Below, one piece after another: positions 1 to 8,894 of a stretch of DNA of 64,000 nt (the stretch's first letter is position 1; each line of letters starts with the position of its first letter). The DNA comes from Rhizobium sp. EC-SD404. GTDB taxonomy: Bacteria > Pseudomonadota > Alphaproteobacteria > Rhizobiales > Rhizobiaceae. The notes beneath the pieces were generated by a model. The model was not told the DNA's origin and ran no database searches. It saw nothing but the letters and a program-made list of their open reading frames with translations. The stretch lies in contig NZ_LR701459.1 of the NCBI RefSeq assembly GCF_902498825.1, forward strand, positions 1-64,000, given 5' to 3'. Both the position numbers and the translations under genes were made by a program.

Positions 1-2336
1 AAGCAGGCGTTGGCAAATCCCGACTGGTGCACGAATTCGTCGGCTCGCTTGGCTTCAAGGCCGTCACGATCATCGAAGCGGGCGCCGAGGAAATCAACGA
101 GACTGTCAGCCACGAGCTCGTTAGGCGTCTCTTCCTGTCCCTTTTCGGCCTGTCCGGTGACGAAGATGCGGCAACGACTATGCGCGCGATCGATCGAAGC
201 GTGAGCGCTTTCAAGCTCGACGAGCGACATCGAACCGCCTTTCTCTACGCTCTCGGCCAGGCGATCGACAACCCCTCATGGGCGCAAATGCAGGGGGCCG
301 AGCGTGCCTTGCAGGTGCGCGAGGCCTGTCTTGCGGCGGTCCGCGGCGCCGCTGCGAAAAAGCCGCTTCTGATCCTGCTGGAAGACATGCATTGGGCGGA
401 TGCCTTGAGCCTTTCGGCCGTGCGCCAACTCATCGCCGGCATTGCGGGCCACCGGATCCTGTTGCTGTTGACATCGCGGCCGGGGCTCGACGCCGCGTGG
501 GATAAGACGGGAAATGCCGCGGTCAGCGTCACGACGATGCGCCTCGCTCCGCTTTCCGAGGAACAGGGCCGCCGACTGGCGACATCCCTTATTGGCGACG
601 ATCCCAGCCTGCGCGATGTTCTTCAGCTAATATCCGAGCGCGCGGCCGGCATCCCACTCTTCATCGAGGAGATTGTCGGCCAGTTGCTTCAGCTGGAATC
701 GCTCGTGGGCGCGCCTGGCGAGAGGCGTCTGATGAACGCCTCTCGGGATATTTCTCTGCCCGCCACCATCCAGTCCCTCGTGGCCGCCCGCATAGAGGGC
801 ATCGATCCGACCGCTCGTCTCCTGCTGCAGGCGGCGTCGGTCATCGGCGCGGTTGCTCCACGCGCCTTGCTGAAGCAGGTGTCTGGAACCGCTGAGGCCT
901 TCGAAACGGCTCTGATGCAGTTGCGCCGGGCTGAACTGTTGTTCTTCGAGCGTGACGACGTCGAGGAACGCTACGTCTTCAAGCATGCGCTTATGCGCGA
1001 AGCGACCTACGCGTCGCTCGCCGCCGCTGATCGCAAGGCATTGCATGCCCGGACCCTGGCCGCCCTGTGCGAAACGGGTAACCCGAACCGTGTCGACAAC
1101 CCCGAGGTCCTTGCGTACCACGCAGTGCGGGCCGAAGACTGGGAAAGCAGCACGACCTATCTGGTGGCCGCAGCCGACCGCGCCATCGAGCACTCGGGCT
1201 ATGCGACCGCGGCGGAGTTCCTCGAGCAGGCCGTAGACACGGTAGCGCGGCTTCCTCATTCGCTGGACAACATCGCCACTGCAATCGACATTCGGACGCG
1301 CATGCGCGTGGCCTACATGGTCACCGGCCAGTTCGACAAGGCGATCCGGCGCCTGTCGGAAGCGCAAGCACTGGCCCGCGACAGCGGCGACACGGTGCGG
1401 CTCGCAGCCACGTTGCTGCACACAAGTTATGTCTTTTCGACCTACGGTCGCACCACGGAAGCGCTCGCGGCCGCAGCCGAAGCCCGCCATGTCGCCCTGA
1501 TCAGCCTGGTTGACCGATACGTCGCCGAAGCCGATCTCGCCGCGGCACAGGCCCATATGATAATCGGCGCAGCGCGGCCCGCGCTGGAACTTCTGCTTCC
1601 GCATCGCGATGCCTTCACCCAACGTTGGGCCGACAGTCATCTTGGCTTTCTGATCACGCGATCCGTCTGGTATCGCGGCTCGCTCGCTTCGACCTTCGGT
1701 CTGCTCGGCAGAACTGCGGAGGCCGAAAGCGAGATTATCCAGTCGATCGGCCTTGCCGAGTCGACCGGACGGCCGATCGACCGCTACGCGGCTGGTTATT
1801 TCGAGAGTCTCGTGCGCATCGTATCGGGCTGTGATGAGCGATATCTGGAGAGGCTTGAGGGGCTGGCGAAGGAGAGCAGCGAGCGGGCGCCTTTTCCGTT
1901 TCATCCATGGCTCACTGCAACCCTCGGACACGCGCAGATCGCCAATGGAAACTTGGATGAGGCCCGTGTGACCCTGGAAGCTGCGCTTGAACTCGCTGAA
2001 CACGCGAACATGCCGCACTTCATGGTCTACGCATCCGCGATGCTCGCCATTGCCAATGCCCGGCCGGGTGATGGAGCGAGCGTCGACGATCTACACGACG
2101 CCCTAGATGCTGCCCGTGTTACCGCAGACATGTGGATCGAGCACGAAGTTTTGATGGCGCTGGCGTCGATTTGTGAGGAACAGAATGCTTCCAACTGCGT
2201 CCGGCAGGCAGTCAAAGTAGCAGACTGCGCGGGATACGCGATCTTCGCCGCCCGCGCTTCTGCCAAGCTAGCGGCTGCCATGCTAACGGCAAAGGATCGC
2301 CAGACCGTCGAGCGCGACCGAGCGAGACGCTTGTGA
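1..2336 (+). CDS. STAND-like AAA ATPase with TPR-type repeats (5' partial)
   Basis: The frame is open through the left edge. Bases 3-29 encode AGVGKSRLV, the end of a Walker A P-loop, so the true start lies outside the window and the internal GTG at 27 is not the start. Walker B is LLILLEDMHWAD at about 360-400, in the style of MalT/AfsR-like and adenylate-cyclase-associated predicted ATPases. The remaining roughly 500 residues are alanine- and leucine-rich helical repeats of TPR type. In rhizobia such ATPase-TPR modules often follow an N-terminal class III adenylate cyclase or a winged-helix domain; whether one is present here cannot be seen. The likely role is ligand-controlled signalling or transcription regulation (inference). 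It ends at TGA 2334-2336, about 480 bases before the next gene, and so is probably not in its operon. Confidence 0.85.
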   Translation, partial: AGVGKSRLVHEFVGSLGFKAVTIIEAGAEEINETVSHELVRRLFLSLFGLSGDEDAATTMRAIDRSVSAFKLDERHRTAFLYALGQAIDNPSWAQMQGAERALQVREACLAAVRGAAAKKPLLILLEDMHWADALSLSAVRQLIAGIAGHRILLLLTSRPGLDAAWDKTGNAAVSVTTMRLAPLSEEQGRRLATSLIGDDPSLRDVLQLISERAAGIPLFIEEIVGQLLQLESLVGAPGERRLMNASRDISLPATIQSLVAARIEGIDPTARLLLQAASVIGAVAPRALLKQVSGTAEAFETALMQLRRAELLFFERDDVEERYVFKHALMREATYASLAAADRKALHARTLAALCETGNPNRVDNPEVLAYHAVRAEDWESSTTYLVAAADRAIEHSGYATAAEFLEQAVDTVARLPHSLDNIATAIDIRTRMRVAYMVTGQFDKAIRRLSEAQALARDSGDTVRLAATLLHTSYVFSTYGRTTEALAAAAEARHVALISLVDRYVAEADLAAAQAHMIIGAARPALELLLPHRDAFTQRWADSHLGFLITRSVWYRGSLASTFGLLGRTAEAESEIIQSIGLAESTGRPIDRYAAGYFESLVRIVSGCDERYLERLEGLAKESSERAPFPFHPWLTATLGHAQIANGNLDEARVTLEAALELAEHANMPHFMVYASAMLAIANARPGDGASVDDLHDALDAARVTADMWIEHEVLMALASICEEQNASNCVRQAVKVADCAGYAIFAARASAKLAAAMLTAKDRQTVERDRARRL

Positions 2337-2533
2337 GCCTCAACTAATCTCGAGACGGGGCACTCTGCATTCGAAATCTACGCAGTTTGTTCGCAAGATC
2401 AATAGCACCTTTCACTGCGTAGCAGTCCCCAAAGCCTGCCTTTCCGTTTCCGAACCCGGCTCGGTCGTTGGCGTCCGGTCCAGCAATCGTCCTTGGGAAA
2501 TGTTTTCCCAGAACCGCTTTGGGGCCGCATCCT

Positions 2534-2575
2534 GACGGTCCGCTTTTGGGAAGCGCTTGGCAGTTAGCTGCCGTT
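2534..2575 (+). repeat. Dispersed degenerate repeat, copy 1
   Basis: GACGGTCCGCTTTTGGG (2534-2550) is identical to 9601-9617. After 14 unlike bases, TAGCTGCCGTT (2565-2575) is identical to 9632-9642 at exactly the same spacing. No coding function is apparent. Related copies are noted at about 8698-8765 and 18,556-18,626. Confidence 0.6.
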
Positions 2576-2734
2576 TCGGGTCCGCCTTGTCAGGCGAAGT
2601 TTGCCTGGTCAGCACACGACCCCTTGTCTGCCATTCGCTGTTGACACTGGAAATCCCGAAAGCTGTCAATCGCACGATGAACAAGCCACTCCGCGGCGGC
2701 GATTTCGGGGGATGCGTCCAAAATGAGACGCTGA

Positions 2735-2771
2735 CATTTGAAGCGCTATATGGCACCCAAGTAAGTATAAT
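2735..2771 (+). promoter_or_regulatory. Possible promoter of the GIY-YIG/DUF2971/TrlF-like cluster
   Basis: A TATAAT hexamer at 2766-2771 lies 45 bases before the GIY-YIG start in an AT-rich pocket. The nearest -35-like hexamer (TTGAAG, about 2738) is too far at roughly 22 bases, so the match is incomplete. The -10 box sits inside a small dyad (GTAA, six bases, TTAC) that could bind a regulator. This is a weak call based on position and composition. Confidence 0.25.
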
Positions 2772-2815
2772 TACATACACCCGAAGAAAACTCAGGATCG
2801 ACAGAGGGGCGATCG

Positions 2816-3283
2816 ATGCACCCACGGTTTCTAGAGAAAATTGAGGGCCTTCACGCGTCGTACGAGAAGCTAGTGGCGATGACGCCGCACACTGGTACAC
2901 CGCCACCAACAAAGATTCCCGTTAGCGGCGTCTACCTGTTTAGCGAAGGTGACGAGCCTCTGTACGTAGGGCGTTCAAATCGTCTGCGTGAGCGCTACTT
3001 CCTCCACACCCGAAAAGGGTCGCGCCACAACCAGGCAAGTTTCGCCTTCCGGATTGCAGCCCAACTGCTGGAACTTCCCGCCGCTCGCTATACGAGGGAG
3101 GGTGGTCGCAAGGAAATCGCCCTCACGGAAGATTTCATCCGGGAGTTTGCTACAGCCAAGATGCGTATCCGCAACATGAACTACCGCTATGTTGAGGAAA
3201 CGGACCAGACGCGGCAGGCGCTGCTTGAAATCTACGTCGCAACCGTTCTGAACACCCCGTACAACGATTTTCGGGCCCACTGA
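2816..3283 (+). CDS. GIY-YIG nuclease-fold protein
   Basis: A 155-residue protein with GVY at 38-40 and YVG at 50-52, followed by a basic RLRERY segment and a late glutamate in LLEIYVATVLNTPYNDF. This is the order expected of a GIY-YIG domain (GIY, YIG, arginine, metal-binding glutamate). The family includes homing nucleases, UvrC and restriction enzymes such as Eco29kI; no extra DNA-binding domain is visible. The start is ATG 2816 with a GAGGGG-type Shine-Dalgarno just upstream. It ends one base before the DUF2971 start, so the two are probably translationally coupled. It leads a four-gene same-strand cluster, and a defence-nuclease role is an inference from that context. Confidence 0.8.
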   Translation: MHPRFLEKIEGLHASYEKLVAMTPHTGTPPPTKIPVSGVYLFSEGDEPLYVGRSNRLRERYFLHTRKGSRHNQASFAFRIAAQLLELPAARYTREGGRKEIALTEDFIREFATAKMRIRNMNYRYVEETDQTRQALLEIYVATVLNTPYNDFRAH

Positions 3284-3284
3284 C

Positions 3285-3968
3285 ATGCGGCGGCTCTACC
3301 ACTTCCTAAAGGGCCCGTATGCGGTCGCCGCCATCGAGAAGCGGCGCTTACGCATCTCTCGCATCGAAGACCTCAATGACGCCTTTGAATTCATAGGTAT
3401 CGCGCTCGACGAGAAGCGCGACCGGATCCACCTGTCCTCGTATCGCCGCCGGCTAGACATGGAGCAGGGCATTATCTGTATGAGCGAAACGTGGTCGAAG
3501 CCGCAAATGTGGGGACACTACGGCGACAGCTTTCGCGGAATGGCGCTGGGGTTTGATGTTTCGGAAGAGGACTTTATCAAAGTGCGGTACCGCAAAACCA
3601 AGCCGCGGTTGGCCGACCTCGGCCTTACTTCTTATGCCCAAATCGGGCCCGAACACTTAACGAAGTTGATGCGGATAAAGTCTGACGGTTGGGCATACGA
3701 AGAAGAGTGGCGCTGGCAACTACCGCTAGCGAATCCTCAAATTATCCACGGTCAAACTCATTACTTTCAGCCGTTCGGCCCCAACCTGCGGTTGAGGGAA
3801 GTCGTCGCCGGTCCGAAATTCCGCGAGCGTTCATACGAGCAGATGCAGGAGATGGTAAAGGGAATGGGCGTCGAGGTGCTGTTGGCACGCGGCGACTTCG
3901 CCAAATTCGAGATCACCCGTCAACGCCAACTCAGTTTGTGGCCGCCTGTCGGTCAGCAGACTTCATAA
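3285..3968 (+). CDS. DUF2971 family protein
   Basis: A 227-residue protein. It opens with LYHFLKGPYAVAAIEKRRL and carries the DUF2971 signature around residues 62-92: GIICMSETWSKPQMWGHYGD followed by SFRGMALGFD. A second conserved block, WAYEEEWRWQLPL, comes later. The biochemical activity of DUF2971 is not known to me. Members are frequent in accessory and defence-type neighbourhoods, and a toxin or nucleotide-modifying effector role is conceivable but unproven. The gene starts one base after the stop of the GIY-YIG gene and ends 36 bases before the TrlF-like ATPase, so all three are probably on one transcript. Confidence 0.75.
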   Translation: MRRLYHFLKGPYAVAAIEKRRLRISRIEDLNDAFEFIGIALDEKRDRIHLSSYRRRLDMEQGIICMSETWSKPQMWGHYGDSFRGMALGFDVSEEDFIKVRYRKTKPRLADLGLTSYAQIGPEHLTKLMRIKSDGWAYEEEWRWQLPLANPQIIHGQTHYFQPFGPNLRLREVVAGPKFRERSYEQMQEMVKGMGVEVLLARGDFAKFEITRQRQLSLWPPVGQQTS

Positions 3969-4004
3969 CGGCGAACTGCTAGCTTTGGGCGTTTGGGGAG
4001 ACAT

Positions 4005-6962
4005 ATGGGGAATTCGGGATCACGCTGGCTACGTTGGGAGCCGCATATTCATGCGCCGGGCACAGTTCTCAATGATCAGTTCAAGAGTACTGATACCAGG
4101 GCGGAGTATCTCGCCCGAATCGAGGCAGCCACGCCCCAAATACGCGCGCTTGGCGTCACCGACTACTACTTGCTCGACACCTATGAGGAAATTCGGGCCG
4201 CCAAATATCGCGACAATCGTCTGCCCCGCGTCGATCTGATTTTTCCAAATGTCGAGCTGCGCCTCGCCTTCGGAACGGTCAAGGGCAATTGGGTCAATTG
4301 TCATCTCCTTGTCAATCCTGAGGCGGCCGATCACGTCCAAGCGACGCAGCGCTTCCTCGCCCAGCTGACCTTTGATGCTTTCGGCGATCGTTTCACCTGT
4401 ACACCCGAGGATCTGACCCGTCTGGGCGAAAAGGTCGATGCGAGTCTGTCCGGCCGGGCGGCGCTCGCCCGGGGCGCCACACAATTCAAGGTGAGCTTCG
4501 AACAGCTCGTCGAAGTCTATCGTGCAGTCGGCTGGGCGCACCAGAATATCCTCATCGCCGTGGCTGGAAGCGAGCATGACGGCACCTCCGGCATGCGGGG
4601 CGAGGCGGAAGGGGCACAACGCCAAGAGGTCGAGAAATTCGCGCATGTCATCTTCTCGAGCAGCCCCAGTCAGCGAGACTACTGGCTTGGTCGAAAGACC
4701 ACTGAAGACGATATCCGAACCCGCTATGGCGGGTTGAAACCCTGCCTACATGGCAGCGACGCGCACGAGCCGGCCAAGATCGGCGTGCCGGACGGCGACC
4801 GCTTCTCCTGGGTCAAGGGTGGCGCTCATTTCGACAGTCTGAAACAGGCTGTCATTGATCCCTCCGGACGCGCCTATGTCGGTACGGCGCCGCCGACACG
4901 CGCGACGCCTTCGCAGGTCATTGCCCGCGTTACACTCAACGATGCGGACTGGGCATGCACTCCTCGGCTCGATCTCAATCCCGGCCTGGTGGCCATCATC
5001 GGCGCCCGCGGCTCTGGCAAGACCGCCCTGGCCGATGCCATCGCCGCCGGGTGCGATGCCGCCTCTGGTCAGCTGAGCGCGGCCTCGTTCCTGGTCCGAG
5101 CCGGCGATCTTCTGTCGGACGTGAGCGTGCGGCTCGATTGGGGCAGCGGCGATCCGTCTGAGCGCGCCCTTCTCGACTACGAATATGATCCGGAGCTCGA
5201 CGGCCGCTTTGCCCGCGCGCTCTACCTGTCACAGAAGTTCGTGGAGGAGCTTTGTTCGGCCGACGGCATGACGGATGCGCTGCTCGCCGAAATCGAACGC
5301 GTCATCTTCGAGGCCCATCCCGAAAAGGACGGCACGTTCCGCTTCGATCAGCTCCTCGAGCTTCGCGCAAACCGTCATCGCCTCGCGCGTGAGCGGGAGG
5401 AAGAGGCCATCACATCGCTGTCCGATCAGATAGGCCTTGAGCGCGAAAAGCGGCGGCGGATCGCAGGGCTCAAGCAGCAACTGTCCCAGAAGGAGCAGAC
5501 GGTAAAGGGGCTAGAGGCGGATCGGGACAAGCTCATCGTCAAGGGCAGCGAAGCGCGGGCGGCAAGCCTCACACTCATCGCCAACGCCGCTGAAAAGGTC
5601 CGATCCTATGTGCGGTACTACGTCAACCAGGAGAGCGCGTTGCTGTCCCTGCATGACGAGGTCACGGCGTTCCGACAGAACAAGGCGCCCGAGGCCCTGC
5701 GCGTCACCAAGGCCAGTTTCGTCGCAACGCGCCTCGAGGACAGCGACTGGGCCGCTTTCCTTCTCGAATACCATGGTGACGTCGACGCTGCGCTGAAGGC
5801 AAAACTGGACGCCGCGCAACGCAATGCCGCCAACTGGCGAGGCACAAAGCCGACTCCGACGAGCGACGTGAACCAGTCCTATCTGGCCGAGGGCGTTGAC
5901 CCGATGAAGTTGCCACTTGCCGTCCTTGAGGCCGAAGCTGGCCGATTGCAGGCCCTCATCAACGTCGATACCGAGACGGCCGCCAAGTTTGCCGGCCTGA
6001 TCAGACGGATCGCGGAGGAAAACACCCAGATCGACGAACTGCGAACCACCATTGCCGATTGCGAGGGCGCCGCCGAGCGAATGCGGGTGCTCAGTCAGCA
6101 ACGTCAGGCCACCTACCTGCGCGTCTTCGCGTCGATCATCGCGGAGGAACATGTCCTTCGCGATCTCTATAAGCCTCTGGTCGACCGGCTACAGGCGGCC
6201 GAGGGCACCCTGCAGAAGCTGTCCTTCTCTGCCGCCCGCAAGGCGGACGTCAAACAGTGGGCCGCGCTTGGAGAAAAGCTGTTCGACCTGCGACGTGCCG
6301 GTGACTTCAAGGGCAAGGGCTCGATCGAGCAGTGGGCGAATGCACACATTCGCAATGCCTGGGAGGCAGGCGATGTGGCTGCCATCGACGAGGCGCTGCG
6401 GCACTTCACCGACGAATGGCAGGACGAACTGATGGCGGTTGCCAACGTGTCCGCCGATGATGCCGCCGGCCATCGGGCCTGGCTCATGCGCTTTGCCAAA
6501 TGGCTGTTCAGCAGCGACCACATCCAGATCGAATACGGGATCGACTACGAAGGCACCGACATCACTAAGCTGTCTCCGGGCACCCGCGGCATCGTCCTTC
6601 TGCTGCTCTATCTTGCGCTGGATGAGGCAGATCACCGGCCTCTGATCATCGACCAGCCGGAGGAAAACCTCGATCCTAAGTCGATCTTCGACGAGCTGGT
6701 CACCCTGTTTGTTGCCGCCAAGGCCAAGCGGCAGGTCATCATGGTCACTCACAATGCGAACCTCGTCATCAACACCGACGCCGACCAGATCATCGTTGCG
6801 ATCGCCGGATCGCATAGTCCTGGTGAGCTACCGCCGATCACCTACCTGTCAGGCGGACTGGAGGACGCTGACATGCGAAAGCACGTCTGCGATATTCTGG
6901 AAGGCGGCGAAGCGGCGTTCAAGGAGCGCGCGCGCCGCCTGCGCGTCCGGCTGGACCGCTAG
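4005..6962 (+). CDS. TrlF-like PHP domain / SMC-type ATPase
   Basis: A 985-residue protein. The N-terminal part looks like a PHP (metal-dependent phosphoesterase) fold: EPHIHAPGT near residue 12 and HGSDAHE around 249-255. A Walker A follows (GARGSGKT, 333-340), then long charged coiled coil (about 440-640), and at the C-terminus an SMC/ABC-type signature (LSPGTRG, about 855), Walker B LIIDQPEENLD (from 880) and an H-loop MVTHNANLV. This split-ATPase architecture matches proteins I know as TrlF-family AAA-like ATPases; the family name is tentative. ATG 4005 is preferred over TTG 3993 because GGGGAG precedes it by four bases. With nuclease-like neighbours on both sides, it is the likely sensor/motor core of a defence system (inference). 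Confidence 0.8.
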   Translation: MGNSGSRWLRWEPHIHAPGTVLNDQFKSTDTRAEYLARIEAATPQIRALGVTDYYLLDTYEEIRAAKYRDNRLPRVDLIFPNVELRLAFGTVKGNWVNCHLLVNPEAADHVQATQRFLAQLTFDAFGDRFTCTPEDLTRLGEKVDASLSGRAALARGATQFKVSFEQLVEVYRAVGWAHQNILIAVAGSEHDGTSGMRGEAEGAQRQEVEKFAHVIFSSSPSQRDYWLGRKTTEDDIRTRYGGLKPCLHGSDAHEPAKIGVPDGDRFSWVKGGAHFDSLKQAVIDPSGRAYVGTAPPTRATPSQVIARVTLNDADWACTPRLDLNPGLVAIIGARGSGKTALADAIAAGCDAASGQLSAASFLVRAGDLLSDVSVRLDWGSGDPSERALLDYEYDPELDGRFARALYLSQKFVEELCSADGMTDALLAEIERVIFEAHPEKDGTFRFDQLLELRANRHRLAREREEEAITSLSDQIGLEREKRRRIAGLKQQLSQKEQTVKGLEADRDKLIVKGSEARAASLTLIANAAEKVRSYVRYYVNQESALLSLHDEVTAFRQNKAPEALRVTKASFVATRLEDSDWAAFLLEYHGDVDAALKAKLDAAQRNAANWRGTKPTPTSDVNQSYLAEGVDPMKLPLAVLEAEAGRLQALINVDTETAAKFAGLIRRIAEENTQIDELRTTIADCEGAAERMRVLSQQRQATYLRVFASIIAEEHVLRDLYKPLVDRLQAAEGTLQKLSFSAARKADVKQWAALGEKLFDLRRAGDFKGKGSIEQWANAHIRNAWEAGDVAAIDEALRHFTDEWQDELMAVANVSADDAAGHRAWLMRFAKWLFSSDHIQIEYGIDYEGTDITKLSPGTRGIVLLLLYLALDEADHRPLIIDQPEENLDPKSIFDELVTLFVAAKAKRQVIMVTHNANLVINTDADQIIVAIAGSHSPGELPPITYLSGGLEDADMRKHVCDILEGGEAAFKERARRLRVRLDR

Positions 6963-7029
6963 TCCGCTCGTGGCCCATTAGGATTTCACCGCCACGGGCG
7001 CGGCGCGGCGCACAACTGAAAGCAGCGTC

Positions 7030-8583
7030 ATGAAGCCGGAATCAGGAACGAGAGGTCAGAACGAATTTTCCGGCTGGTGCGAGCCGGAGCAATTCCATGT
7101 CCAGCGATCCGACCCGGACCGTCTCGGCTGGGACTTTATGCTCGAAGCCGATCCTGATCGATCAACTGATGTTCCTCTTGACCAGCAGAACGAGCTTCCG
7201 AAATTTCTCGTGCAGGTCAAAGCGACCGAACATGCGTCGACAATCCCGCGCATCAAACTCTCGGCGCTGAAACACCTTGTCGACGCTGACTTGCCCGCAG
7301 CGATCGCGATCCTCTTCTATTCAAAGGGTGGACGACGTTCGGTACGCCGTCTAATCGTTCCCGTCGATGAAGCAGTGATTGAGGACACCTTGCGCCGGGT
7401 GCGCGAGCAGGAGGCGCAGGGCAACCGCGCCATTCATACCATAAAGGTGCCGATCCCTACCGAACGCGCCCTAGAGATTGGTTGGGACGGGGAGGGGCTG
7501 TCGGCCGCCTTGCATGCCATGCTGGAAGGCCCCTTCGGCGACTACGTCGCGAGGAAGAGTCATTTCCGAAAGACCTGCGGTTTCGATGATGAACCAACGG
7601 TTGGCCGCTTCTTCATTCCCGGCCTTGATGGCCAGCATAAGCTGGGCGAGCTCTTCCTCGGCGGCCGACGGGAGCTTGAGGTAAATCACCTGACGATTGA
7701 GCGGCGGCGGTTCGGCATCGCTCTCGGCAACGACCTGCTCTATTTCCGCGATGCAATCCTCGAAATGAATGCGCCGCCGCTCCTTTACGCTTCGATTGAG
7801 CTCGAGTCGGACGCCGGTGAATGGATCGCCCTGCCTGTCGACGTTTTTGTGGTTCCGCCCTTCGTGGATGACCGCGAACACTCGCCGATCCGGCTGGCGA
7901 ACAAATTCTTCGACGTCGCCCTAGACTTTGAAAAGGAATGGGCCGCGATCACCTTCAACTATGCCGGCGATCGCGAGGTCGACCTGGAAGAGGCGGTATC
8001 GATCGTGCAGGTTGGCGCCATCCTGGCTCGACCGAAAAAAACGCTAACGATTCATTTCAAAGATGCGCACATCGTGCTTCCCGCGACGGACGAGCAGGGC
8101 CCGTTCAGTCACTGGATACCAGTGGCGCCAACGCTGCGCCGAATCTGCTCGGCAATCAGTCGATCGGCGCGCCGGCCGCAAAGTCCGCTTCGGCTGGCGA
8201 CGTTTTATGACTGGGTGGAGGAACATCAAGAAATCCTGGCGCTGGGTTCGACGCCGGGGGTCAACCTATTCTTCCCACGCTGGTCCGAGGACGGCATGGT
8301 CGATGAGCAGGACATTATCCTCACTCCGATGTCGGTTGAGCTGGCGGGCCTACAATACACTGCCCTCGTCGAGATCCCCATCATCGCGGCGAGCCGCGAC
8401 GATACGGAAATCAAGATTGTTGGCGGTCAACCGCATGTGGTCGACGACGTCATCCGCGCTCCGGGCGCCGATACCTCGGATTTCCTCGACCTTGCCGTCG
8501 AGTCCTCCAAACGCCGCCGCAATATCAACGGGCCTGCTCTCGTCGCGGGCGGCATCGAGCCGGCAAAGCCCGTACAGCGGTAG
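7030..8583 (+). CDS. DUF4365-like PD-(D/E)XK N-terminal domain protein
   Basis: A 517-residue protein. The first 110 or so residues read GWDFMLE (Asp35) and FLVQVKATE (Q62-V63-K64), followed by KHLVDADLPAAIAILFYS. This is the layout of DUF4365, a domain related to PD-(D/E)XK nucleases in which an Asp and a QxK triad coordinate metal. The remaining 400 residues match no family I recognise; they are beta-rich with repeated LxxxxIELES/VEIPII-like strands. It starts 67 bases after the TrlF-like gene on the same strand and ends the cluster. A nuclease effector with a novel sensing or assembly domain is the simplest reading, but catalysis is inferred only from the motif. Confidence 0.65.
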   Translation: MKPESGTRGQNEFSGWCEPEQFHVQRSDPDRLGWDFMLEADPDRSTDVPLDQQNELPKFLVQVKATEHASTIPRIKLSALKHLVDADLPAAIAILFYSKGGRRSVRRLIVPVDEAVIEDTLRRVREQEAQGNRAIHTIKVPIPTERALEIGWDGEGLSAALHAMLEGPFGDYVARKSHFRKTCGFDDEPTVGRFFIPGLDGQHKLGELFLGGRRELEVNHLTIERRRFGIALGNDLLYFRDAILEMNAPPLLYASIELESDAGEWIALPVDVFVVPPFVDDREHSPIRLANKFFDVALDFEKEWAAITFNYAGDREVDLEEAVSIVQVGAILARPKKTLTIHFKDAHIVLPATDEQGPFSHWIPVAPTLRRICSAISRSARRPQSPLRLATFYDWVEEHQEILALGSTPGVNLFFPRWSEDGMVDEQDIILTPMSVELAGLQYTALVEIPIIAASRDDTEIKIVGGQPHVVDDVIRAPGADTSDFLDLAVESSKRRRNINGPALVAGGIEPAKPVQR

Positions 8584-8894
8584 CGTTGGGTCTGTTCAGG
8601 TGGTGCAAGTATAATCGCGGTTTGCAGGCCCTGTGGGCGACATGGAGTCCTACGGGCCTCAGCCAAATTTGGCGTTCGTGTCTCTGCTTCTCGCTGCAGA
8701 ATGGCAGCTATCTGTACAGTTGGTGTCAAAATCTTACGGTCCGCTTTTACGACGCCCGATCCGGCAATCGAAGGACGGCCACTTTTTCAATTCTCAACCT
8801 AGAAGCTGCCCGACCGGAAACCACCCCGAAGTGGCCTATCATAACGCAAGCCGTGAGCGGCCATCCGCGCTCGGGTCCGGATGGCCGCTCTACG
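8584..8894. other. Intergenic region between the TrlF-like cluster and the integrase
   Basis: About 310 bases with no supportable gene. It carries parts of the dispersed repeat in two orientations and separates two gene groups that run toward each other. Confidence 0.6.
8698..8765. repeat. Dispersed degenerate repeat, mixed-orientation fragments
   Basis: ACGGTCCGCTTTT at 8736-8748 repeats the first half of the copies at 2534 and 9601. Just before it, on the minus strand, ATAGCTGCCATT resembles the second half (ATAGCTGCCGTT). The two halves are therefore inverted relative to each other here. Confidence 0.4.

Larger units (their letters stand above)
2337..2815. other. Intergenic region, no convincing gene
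   Basis: Roughly 480 bases without a supportable gene. It contains one copy of the island's degenerate repeat (2534-2575) and an AT-richer stretch just before the GIY-YIG gene. A minus-strand open frame crosses it (2412-2912), but it overlaps the start of the GIY-YIG gene and has atypical composition. Confidence 0.6.

Noticed and set aside
2412..2912. 166-codon minus-strand open frame before the GIY-YIG gene
   Set aside because: Overlaps the GIY-YIG coding start and a repeat; composition is unlike a real protein.
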